Shown piece after piece: positions 1-4,927 of a stretch of 5,563 bases of DNA (positions are counted from its first letter, which is position 1; every line of letters begins with the position of its first letter). A model generated the notes under the pieces. It searched no databases, was not told the origin of the DNA, and was given only the letters and a program-made list of their open reading frames with translations. A program made the position numbers and the translations under genes. This stretch comes from Candidatus Forterrea sp. (lineage in GTDB: Archaea; Iainarchaeota; Iainarchaeia; Iainarchaeales; JAAZKV01): assembly GCA_020717885.1 (NCBI GenBank), contig DYDN01000056.1, positions 1-5,563 of the forward strand. The letters run 5' to 3'.

Positions 1-1
1 C

Positions 2-27
2 TAAATAGGAGTACAAACTCCTATTTA
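2..27. repeat. 11-bp perfect inverted repeat with 4-nt loop
   Basis: TAAATAGGAGT at 2-12 is perfectly complementary to ACTCCTATTTA at 17-27, with ACAA between the arms. It would form a stable stem-loop in RNA from either strand. It lies in the gap beyond the 3' end of the minus-strand gene pair. No T-run follows it on the plus strand, and on the minus strand the window ends just after it, so a terminator role can be neither confirmed nor excluded. It may instead be a 3'-end stabiliser of an off-window transcript. Confidence 0.6.
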
Positions 28-28
28 T

Positions 29-42
29 TCCTTTATAAAGGA
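29..42. repeat. 14-nt perfect palindrome with TATA-like core
   Basis: TCCTTTATAAAGGA is its own reverse complement. Its centre, TTTATAAA, resembles an archaeal TATA box readable in both directions. It could be a symmetric protein-binding site, a promoter element, or part of the cluster of palindromes marking a convergent transcript end. No coding start lies at the expected distance on the plus strand, so a promoter role is weak. Confidence 0.4.
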
Positions 43-64
43 TTTCTACAAAAGTCCAATTCAT

Positions 65-91
65 CTGACATTTGAAAATGTCAGTTTTTTT
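65..91 (+). terminator. Hairpin plus T7 terminator (plus strand)
   Basis: CTGACATT at 65-72 pairs with AATGTCAG at 77-84 around a TGAA loop (one further T-A pair is possible), and seven T residues follow at 85-91. This is the layout of an intrinsic terminator for transcription to the right. Archaeal termination mainly needs the oligo-T tract, so the element works under either rule set. No plus-strand gene ends inside the window before it, so it presumably serves a gene ending left of position 1 that converges on the NFACT-R gene. Confidence 0.7.
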
Positions 92-102
92 GGCACGAGG
101 TT

Positions 103-107
103 AAAAA
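103..107 (-). terminator. Possible oligo-T stop for the regulator/NFACT-R transcript
   Basis: Read on the minus strand this is T5, starting 18 nt after the NFACT-R stop codon. Short oligo-T tracts on the non-template strand are the usual archaeal termination signal. It is short, so termination may be leaky or may continue into the palindromes at 2-84. Confidence 0.3.
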
Positions 108-125
108 GGTAAGCAAAGTGCGCGT

Positions 126-944
126 TTAAACAAGCTCAAATAGTCCATTTGGGAGCGCAGAAACAAAATCATCAATAATAAAATTAATCCCTTTCTTTTC
201 AAAAACCGCTTTTAGCTCTCTTGCGATTTGCTCTTTTGTTTTTCTTCCCTGTTCTAACTCAACAAAAAACCTGCAATGTTTCTTTACCGCGGAGAGCGGA
301 GCGCAAACAAGTGTTTGTTCACGATTAAAAAAACCAATCGCGCAAGAGAGAGGGGTTTTTTTGAACCAATTCCTTTCCCCATAAATCATAAAGGCGCCTG
401 TGCCAAGCGCTTCCCCGCTCTTTGCGGATTTTGAAACTTGCCCCGGTTTAACTGAATAAGCATCCGCCTGCGCGCGAGTCTCTTCCCATGCTTTTGAAAA
501 AGTTACCGCGAAAGATGCCGCTTCAAGCATTGATTGTTCTGGAGCTATGAATTCATTACCTTTTAATTCTTCCGGGGCTTGGATAAAACAATGCGGCGCA
601 CCAAATACTTCGGCGTGAAAATAAATATCATTCTTTTTCATCCTGTTTTTTACAATTTCTTCATTTGTGTGTGCATCTTTACCGCCGACAACAAGCAAAT
701 TATCACTAGTAAAGAACCATCGATATTTCTCAAACCACTTTTTCTTTCTCTGGGCTTTCGCGGTCTTTGGCGAAGCATCTCTTTTGTTTTGAATCTCTAT
801 GGCTTCGCGCTGTTTTTGAATTCTCGCATTAATTTCAAGTGATTTTTTTAGCCCTTCAATTTTCTTTCGTGATTCCTTCGCCTTCTCAAAGTACGCGGAG
901 GCATTCTCATCAATTGATTTGGATAAGTCAAGTTCTATTTCCAT
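126..944 (-). CDS. Standalone NFACT-R protein (C-terminal half of RqcH/Rqc2/NEMF)
   Basis: This 272-residue protein matches the C-terminal half of the archaeal RqcH/NEMF family, which binds stalled 60S/50S-tRNA complexes in ribosome quality control. Residues 1-15 (MEIELDLSKSIDENAS) correspond to the conserved entry into the coiled-coil region. About 16-75 is a short charged, probably helical or coiled-coil stretch, and about 69-200 is NFACT-R. Visible signatures are KWFEKYRWFFTS (69-80), GGKDAHTNE (87-95), DIYFHAEVFGAPH (106-118), AW at 152-153, QVSKSAKSGE (169-178) and GAFMIYGERN (183-192). About 200-272 is the C-terminal tail. Full-length archaeal homologues are normally roughly 600-700 residues. 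The NFACT-N and helix-hairpin-helix portion is entirely absent, and only 42 nt separate this start from the regulator's stop, so no remnant lies upstream. AAGGTG at 950-955, 5 nt before the ATG, supports an independent start. It is probably co-transcribed with the upstream Lrp-like gene. Family assignment is firm; retained RqcH function is uncertain. Confidence 0.9.
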   Translation of the reverse strand: MEIELDLSKSIDENASAYFEKAKESRKKIEGLKKSLEINARIQKQREAIEIQNKRDASPKTAKAQRKKKWFEKYRWFFTSDNLLVVGGKDAHTNEEIVKNRMKKNDIYFHAEVFGAPHCFIQAPEELKGNEFIAPEQSMLEAASFAVTFSKAWEETRAQADAYSVKPGQVSKSAKSGEALGTGAFMIYGERNWFKKTPLSCAIGFFNREQTLVCAPLSAVKKHCRFFVELEQGRKTKEQIARELKAVFEKKGINFIIDDFVSALPNGLFELV

Positions 945-949
945 AATAA

Positions 950-955
950 CACCTT
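950..955 (-). promoter_or_regulatory. Ribosome binding site of the NFACT-R gene
   Basis: On the minus strand AAGGTG stands 5 nt before the ATG at 944. It contains the GGTG core complementary to the archaeal 16S 3' end. It shows that the truncated NFACT-R gene has its own translation signal and is not merely a 3' fragment. The same motif and spacing recur at the upstream regulator. Confidence 0.7.
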
Positions 956-986
956 ACTAATGAATTATTGCGTAAGGAAAGTAATT

Positions 987-1526
987 TTAATCAAGCCCGG
1001 ATTTCTTTCTTAAGAGCTCAATTATTGAATCAGTCCTTGAACCGCGTTTAAATGTCGGCTCAGTTAAGTAAAATACCTGCCTATCCTTAACAATATCATA
1101 ATAATTTGGAATTTTCTTGATATAATTTTCCTGCAAATTCTTATGATATGACTCAACATCCTCATAAAATTGCATGCTTATTACATTAAAATTTCCAGAA
1201 CCCATTACTGAATTAAGCGAGTAAACATGTGGATCTTTTTTTACCGCTTCAAGGAACTTTTCCACTAAATCAGATTTTGAAAAGTCGAGTTGCATCAACT
1301 CAATACACTCAAGCTTGTAATCCATCTTCCAAAAAGAAAGTTTCGGCCCAAACCCAGTGAGCATCTTCTCTTTTTGCAAATAATCAATAGAACTCTTTAC
1401 CGTAGCAAGATGATACCCTGTTTTTGATTTAATTCTGCGCAAATTAGGCTGAGTACATCCCTTCTCAAGCAGGGACTTTAACACATTAAGCCTTATTTCA
1501 TCATCAACACGCATCTTCTGAGCCAT
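987..1526 (-). CDS. Lrp/AsnC-family-like transcriptional regulator
   Basis: This 179-residue protein has two recognisable parts. About 5-60 is a winged helix-turn-helix; the segment from TQPNLRRIKSKTGY (25-38) into HLATVKSSIDYLQKEK (39-54) looks like the two HTH helices leading into the wing. About 70-157 resembles the alpha-beta RAM/effector domain of Lrp-like proteins: strand KLECIELMQLDF, a helix, then the turn GSGNFNVISMQF (109-120) where Lrp proteins carry a glycine-rich ligand or oligomer loop, then a helix and a last strand near 150-155. Length is close to, or slightly above, the usual 140-170 residues. A basic tail with RGSR (161-164) follows. The frame also opens with GTG at 1532, but that codon lies inside the AAGGTG ribosome site, so ATG at 1526 is preferred. 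It lies directly upstream of NFACT-R on the same strand. Ligand and targets cannot be read from sequence. Confidence 0.8.
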   Translation of the reverse strand: MAQKMRVDDEIRLNVLKSLLEKGCTQPNLRRIKSKTGYHLATVKSSIDYLQKEKMLTGFGPKLSFWKMDYKLECIELMQLDFSKSDLVEKFLEAVKKDPHVYSLNSVMGSGNFNVISMQFYEDVESYHKNLQENYIKKIPNYYDIVKDRQVFYLTEPTFKRGSRTDSIIELLRKKSGLD

Positions 1527-1531
1527 ACTCA

Positions 1532-1537
1532 CACCTT
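1532..1537 (-). promoter_or_regulatory. Ribosome binding site deciding the regulator start
   Basis: AAGGTG on the minus strand, 5 nt before ATG 1526, is identical in sequence and spacing to the site of the downstream NFACT-R gene. It overlaps the alternative in-frame GTG at 1530-1532, which makes that GTG an unlikely start. Confidence 0.7.
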
Positions 1538-1583
1538 ACGTCAATTGCAGAGAAAACCGCCATTAACAACAGATTATGCCATC

Positions 1584-1597
1584 AAAAGGCTTTTAAG
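1584..1597 (-). promoter_or_regulatory. Candidate TATA box with overlapping inverted repeat, regulator promoter
   Basis: Read on the minus strand, CTTAAAAG (1590-1597) is a weak archaeal A-box. It would place the transcript start near 1567 and leave a leader of about 40 nt. AAAAG-N-CTTTT (1584-1594) is an 11-nt inverted repeat overlapping the box. Lrp-like regulators often bind short AT-rich palindromes at their own promoters and autorepress, so this is a plausible operator. The repeat is short and the region AT-rich, so chance is a real alternative. Confidence 0.3.
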
Positions 1598-1662
1598 TGT
1601 ATTTTTTGTCACACTAAGATTGAACCAATACTTATTAATCAAAGAGACCACTAATTGTATTG

Positions 1663-1715
1663 AAAAGTTTTTAGGAGGGGATGTACAAGAGTTGTGAAAA
1701 AAAGTTTTTGGAAGG
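1663..1715. repeat. Imperfect direct repeat AAAAGTTTTT(A/G)GGA
   Basis: AAAAGTTTTTAGGAGG starts at 1663 and AAAAGTTTTTGGAAGG starts at 1700, 37 bp apart. Each copy is itself a near-palindrome (A4-G-T5) followed by a purine-rich tail. The second copy runs into the base of the long stem at 1714. A role as a paired protein-binding site is possible but unproven. Confidence 0.35.
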
Positions 1716-1728
1716 AATCATGGGGTAG
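1681..1728 (+). CDS. Possible 15-codon mini-ORF
   Basis: An ATG at 1681 opens MYKSCEKKFLEGIMG and stops at TAG 1726-1728. It is immediately preceded by AGGAGGGG (1673-1680), a very strong Shine-Dalgarno-like string but only 2 nt from the ATG, closer than is usual. A TATA-like CTTATTAAT (1631-1639) lies upstream, which would put transcription start near 1661. The last codons overlap the 5' arm of the 13-bp stem at 1714-1726. It could be a small peptide, a leader, or chance. No downstream plus-strand gene depends on it within the window. Confidence 0.15.
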   Translation: MYKSCEKKFLEGIMG

Positions 1729-1778
1729 GCTCACCAGGCTTTAATTGGATCTGATTCTAATTCCAACCCCGTGATTTC
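1714..1778 (+). ncRNA. Candidate structured RNA element, unknown class
   Basis: GGAATCATGGGGT (1714-1726) pairs with ACCCCGTGATTTC (1766-1778) over 13 consecutive positions: 11 Watson-Crick pairs and two G-U wobbles (1715-1777 and 1721-1771). Inside, AATTGGA and TCTAATT (about 1743-1759) form a 7-bp hairpin around TCTGAT, again with one G-U. On the minus strand all three wobbles become A-C mismatches, so the fold favours a plus-strand transcript. A T5 tract at 1800-1804 could end such an RNA. I found no tRNA T-arm, SRP helix 8 or RNase P core, and no convincing C/D boxes. It could be a small RNA, or a structured 3' or leader element. Without homologues only the structure is supported. Confidence 0.4.
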
Positions 1779-1790
1779 AAAAAAGAAAAA
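1779..1790 (-). terminator. T-rich terminator for the topA/membrane-protein transcript
   Basis: On the minus strand this reads T5-C-T6, about 65 nt beyond the membrane-protein stop codon. A first T5 lies immediately after that stop (1850-1854). Tandem oligo-T tracts of this kind are typical archaeal terminators. The 13-bp stem begins directly after this tract in the minus-strand direction. Confidence 0.5.
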
Positions 1791-1854
1791 GATGGCTGAT
1801 TTTTAGCAGAATTATTATTCCTTGTGTTAAGTGGCTTTTTGGGTAGGTGAAAAA

Positions 1855-2625
1855 TTAAACAGTATTTGTTTTTGAATAAAGCAATTGATTAGAAACTGCA
1901 TGCACTGCATAAATAACCCCCGTAAGGATTGTTAGAATCCAAAATAGTACAAGCATTTCAACGCTGTTTGAGAAAATCGCGGGCCAGAATTTTATTACTG
2001 AAGCAAGAAAAGGAATTATTGAGAAAAGAAAAACGCTTCTTTTGTTTGAAAATGCGCCCGACAAGGAATATTTGAATGAGGAAAGCACGCTCTTTTTCTT
2101 AAAAACAATTGTGGGGTACAAAAAATAGAAAAGGAAAATAAAAATGAAAGCAATTACAAAATATAATAAAGCGCTGTATGCGTCAAGACGAAATGAGCTT
2201 GAGAAAAGGGACTCAATAAATGAAACAACCATCAACAAAATAGTGACAATTACTCCCGCAGTAAATAAAACCTTAAGAGTATTTTTTGACTCCAAAAAAG
2301 CTTTTTTAAAAGAAATTTTTCCTTTCTTTGCCTGTTCGGTGAGCACAGGGTAAAGCCCAGAGAAAAATAAGTCGAGGAAATAAATGCAAATAGTTGAAAT
2401 TAACAAAATTCCAGCGTATATAAAAATATCCTGCGCGGCTGCGAGAGAAAAATTCGCAGGATTGGACGCAAAAGGAAAAAAATTCCTTGCTAACCCAATT
2501 CCGTACAAAGTGGTAATACCATAAAAAATTGCTATTAGAAGTTTTGGGATAAGTAAAACGGGTTGTTTGTGAATTAACCCTAATGCATCGTTCAAAATCT
2601 TAAGAGTGTCCAAGTTTTTGTACAT
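1855..2625 (-). CDS. Six-helix integral membrane protein, unknown function
   Basis: This 256-residue protein has about six hydrophobic membrane segments, near residues 20-46, 64-89, 118-138, 150-174, 197-215 and 223-243. The loops between them carry lysines (e.g. QAKKGKISFKKAF at 98-110 and FKKKS at 175-179). There is no signal peptide and no catalytic motif I can recognise. The opening, an amphipathic N-terminal segment followed by HKQPVLLIPKLL, resembles poorly characterised archaeal membrane proteins with a repeated 'helix, P-rich entry, helix' layout. This is resemblance only. I prefer ATG 2625: AAGTGA (2631-2636) sits 5 nt upstream, matching the spacing at the other two genes on this strand. 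An in-frame GTG at 2634 would overlap the topA stop by 4 nt (GTGA) and add three residues, and is possible. It is almost certainly co-transcribed with topA, but the pairing does not show a functional link. Confidence 0.8.
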   Translation of the reverse strand: MYKNLDTLKILNDALGLIHKQPVLLIPKLLIAIFYGITTLYGIGLARNFFPFASNPANFSLAAAQDIFIYAGILLISTICIYFLDLFFSGLYPVLTEQAKKGKISFKKAFLESKNTLKVLFTAGVIVTILLMVVSFIESLFSSSFRLDAYSALLYFVIAFIFIFLFYFLYPTIVFKKKSVLSSFKYSLSGAFSNKRSVFLFSIIPFLASVIKFWPAIFSNSVEMLVLFWILTILTGVIYAVHAVSNQLLYSKTNTV

Positions 2626-2630
2626 GCATC

Positions 2631-4844
2631 TCACTTACCGGCTTCGTTTCCAACTTCACTAGCTGATTTCTTGCTTCTTGGTGCCCTTGGCTTTGGTGCT
2701 TTCTTTTCTTTCTTAAGTTCAACAGGTTTTTCTTCCTTTACGGGAGCGCTTTTTACAACTTCTACAGCTTTGCTCTCTTCAGGTTTTTTCTCAGGCGTTT
2801 TAACTGCTGTGGCTACTGTTGCATCTTTCTTTACCCAATCCTTCTTAGTGACACAAGTCATTGTGAGACACATCTTGTACTTGAATCGCCCGTTCTTCAC
2901 TTGAATAATAGGGGCTTTACACTCTGGGCAATACTCATTAAGCGGAACAATTATTCCCTTTTGTGGCAAAGGGTACGTAACCGTGCAATTTGGATAACTT
3001 GAGCACCCAACGAACCGCTTCCCTGTTTTTCCTCTCCTTGTAACAAAATTCCCCCCACAAGCGCACTTACCCATAATATCGCTAAATCGAAGAGCCATTC
3101 GAAGTTCAAGCGCAACACTTTCTTTGTTTTTGAATAATAAATCCATTACTTGTTTTAAATCAGCACACGATTTATCAACAACCTCCCTCTGCTTCATCTT
3201 CCCCGCAGCAACCTCATCCATTTCCTGTTCAAGCTTTGCAGTCATCTCAGGTTTTGTTACGGTTCCGCAGTGCTTCTCAAGAGAATCAATTACCGCGAAA
3301 GCCACTTTGCTCGGCTCAATACTTTTATTTCCAGAAATATATCTTCTAAAATAAAGTTTCTGGATAATTGAAGGCCTAGTTGATTTTGTTCCCAAATTAT
3401 TTTCTTCCATTAATTTGATAAGCGAACCCTGACTGTATCTTCCGGGCGGCTGGGTTTCTTTTTCACTCATATCAAGCTTCTCAATTCTAACAACATCCCC
3501 CTCTTCAAGCTTTGGCAAAAGAGTTTCATTAAGTTCGCTATATGGATACACCGCTTTCCATCCCGCAAATAAAATAACCTGACCTTTTGCGATGTATGGT
3601 TCCCCTTCGGCATCAAGCAGTACACTCGTGTTCTCAGTTTTTGCATCCTCCGAGAGCGTTGCCAAAAATCTTCTGCAAATGAGTTCGTAAATTCGCCACT
3701 CTTCAGGGCTAAGAGCTTCTTTTTGTACAGGCGCAACAGGATAAATTGGGGGATGATCCTTTGTTTCTTTCCCGGCGGAAGGAATTATTTCTTTTTGTTT
3801 TAGAACCTTTTGCACATCATCCATTATTTCTCTAACAGAAGCAATTTTGTTTAGAATTTCTTTTAGATTAAGAGAAGCTGGGTAAGTGCTATTATCAGTT
3901 CGCGGGTAAGATGTGAAACCGCGCTGATAGAGATGCTCCGCAACATCCATTGCGCGTCCGGCAGAGAAACCAATTGCGGTTGCTGCGCGGAGGAATTCTG
4001 TTGTGTTAAAAGGAACAGGTTTTTTTAGCACCCTCACTTTCTTCTCGGCTTTCTTTACAATCGCTGTTTTTGGATTCTTATTAAACACTGCAAGTGCTTT
4101 CTCTTTATCCCAGAATTTCTCTTCCTGATGCATTGCTTCAAAAGCCATCTTGGATTTTTCGCAATGCGCAACAATTTCCCAATATTTTTTACTTATAAAT
4201 GCAAGCCGTTCTTTTTCCCTATCCACCACTAATGCAAGAGTGGGCGTCTGAACTCTTCCAACACTCAAAAAATCTTTTCCAATTTGCCCCGAAACAATTG
4301 AGAGAAATCTTGTAAGCACCGCACCCCAAATTAAATCAATCTCTCTTCTCGCGTTAGCGGAGTAAGCGAAATTATAATCAAATTTCTCAAGAGAATTAAA
4401 TGATTTATCAATATCCTCTTTTGCTATCGCTGAAAAATACGCCCTCTTTATTCCTAGATTTTTATTTGTACTCTGCGCATAGGTGATTGCCTCAAGCCCA
4501 ATCGCTTCCCCTTCCCTATCCGCATCAGTTGCCACAATAAAATTCTCTGCATTTGGAGCCAGTTCTTTTATTGCATTAATAATCGCGAGTTCTTTTTCCG
4601 AATAAACAATAACTTCAGGGTTAATTAATTCACGAACATCAACGCCTCGCCAATTCGCGTACTTCTTCGGGTACTCAACATCAGAAATGTGCCCGCGAAG
4701 AGGAACAAGTTGTATTTCATTTCCTTTCCAGGAGAACTCAAACACCCTCGCACCCGCAACGATTTTGTGCTTAACGGCAGAATCCGCCAAAAGCTCGGCA
4801 ATCCTCTCCCCCGCAATCGCCTTCTCCGAAACAATAAGATCCAT
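2631..4844 (-). CDS. topA: DNA topoisomerase I (type IA), archaeal type
   Basis: This 737-residue enzyme relaxes negatively supercoiled DNA by cutting one strand through a 5'-phosphotyrosine. Numbering from M1 of MDLIVSEK: the Toprim domain spans about 1-145, with E7 in IVSEK and the metal-binding DADREGE at 107-113. PLRGHI (48-53) is the archaeal form of that loop. The central type IA fold runs to about 585; GRVQTPTL is at 196-203 and the catalytic tyrosine is Y313 in SYPRTDNSTYP, with R315 next to it. Two zinc-finger modules follow (Cys at 594, 596, 614, 620 and 639, 642, 659, 664). The last 70 or so residues are a Lys/Pro/Ala/Glu low-complexity tail, probably a flexible DNA-binding extension. 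ATG 4859 would add MLCSL; I prefer 4844 because family members begin at this beta strand, although neither start has a good ribosome site. It heads a two-gene operon. All core catalytic residues are present. Confidence 0.95.
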   Translation of the reverse strand: MDLIVSEKAIAGERIAELLADSAVKHKIVAGARVFEFSWKGNEIQLVPLRGHISDVEYPKKYANWRGVDVRELINPEVIVYSEKELAIINAIKELAPNAENFIVATDADREGEAIGLEAITYAQSTNKNLGIKRAYFSAIAKEDIDKSFNSLEKFDYNFAYSANARREIDLIWGAVLTRFLSIVSGQIGKDFLSVGRVQTPTLALVVDREKERLAFISKKYWEIVAHCEKSKMAFEAMHQEEKFWDKEKALAVFNKNPKTAIVKKAEKKVRVLKKPVPFNTTEFLRAATAIGFSAGRAMDVAEHLYQRGFTSYPRTDNSTYPASLNLKEILNKIASVREIMDDVQKVLKQKEIIPSAGKETKDHPPIYPVAPVQKEALSPEEWRIYELICRRFLATLSEDAKTENTSVLLDAEGEPYIAKGQVILFAGWKAVYPYSELNETLLPKLEEGDVVRIEKLDMSEKETQPPGRYSQGSLIKLMEENNLGTKSTRPSIIQKLYFRRYISGNKSIEPSKVAFAVIDSLEKHCGTVTKPEMTAKLEQEMDEVAAGKMKQREVVDKSCADLKQVMDLLFKNKESVALELRMALRFSDIMGKCACGGNFVTRRGKTGKRFVGCSSYPNCTVTYPLPQKGIIVPLNEYCPECKAPIIQVKNGRFKYKMCLTMTCVTKKDWVKKDATVATAVKTPEKKPEESKAVEVVKSAPVKEEKPVELKKEKKAPKPRAPRSKKSASEVGNEAGK

Positions 4845-4899
4845 TAAAGAGCAAAGCATAGGAAAAAAGTTAAAAAGAGAACAGACAAAAACGACAGGA

Positions 4900-4909
4900 T
4901 TATAAAAAC
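4900..4909. promoter_or_regulatory. TATA box between topA and the HAD gene, possibly bidirectional
   Basis: TTATAAAAAC on the plus strand has its centre about 24 nt before the HAD ATG at 4928, the distance expected if transcription starts at or next to the ATG, so that transcript would be leaderless. The same box read on the minus strand (TTTTTATAA) would start transcription near 4878, 19-34 nt before the two candidate topA starts. A second minus-strand box, CTTTTTAAC (4869-4877), could instead give a near-leaderless topA message from 4844. No other promoter-like element lies between 4860 and 4927. Confidence 0.55.
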
Positions 4910-4927
4910 AAAAAGAAGCGGTATTTG

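Noticed and set aside
1..125. CRISPR or IS end from the palindromes at the left edge
   Set aside because: The three palindromes differ in sequence, are not spaced repeats, and no transposase or target-site duplication is visible.
579..842. Plus-strand open frame of 87 codons
   Set aside because: Lies wholly antisense to the conserved NFACT-R domain, has no recognisable motif and no ribosome site.
1714..1778. tRNA, SRP RNA, RNase P or C/D box RNA in the intergenic fold
   Set aside because: A T-loop-like TTCTAAT is visible, but its flanks do not form the 5-bp T-stem and no acceptor/anticodon layout fits. No GGAGGAAAGTCC-type RNase P core, no SRP helix 8 motif, and no paired C and D boxes are present.
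2144..2353. Plus-strand open frame of 69 codons
   Set aside because: Antisense to the membrane-protein gene, with no support of its own.
2671..2904. Plus-strand open frame rich in Ser/Phe/Leu
   Set aside because: It is the reverse complement of the Lys/Pro/Ala-rich topoisomerase tail; its composition follows from that.
3467..3736. Minus-strand open frame of 89 codons, shifted within topA
   Set aside because: The topA frame is intact and conserved across this stretch, so the shifted frame is a shadow. The same applies to open frames at 3124-3354, 4625-4834 and 4687-4905.
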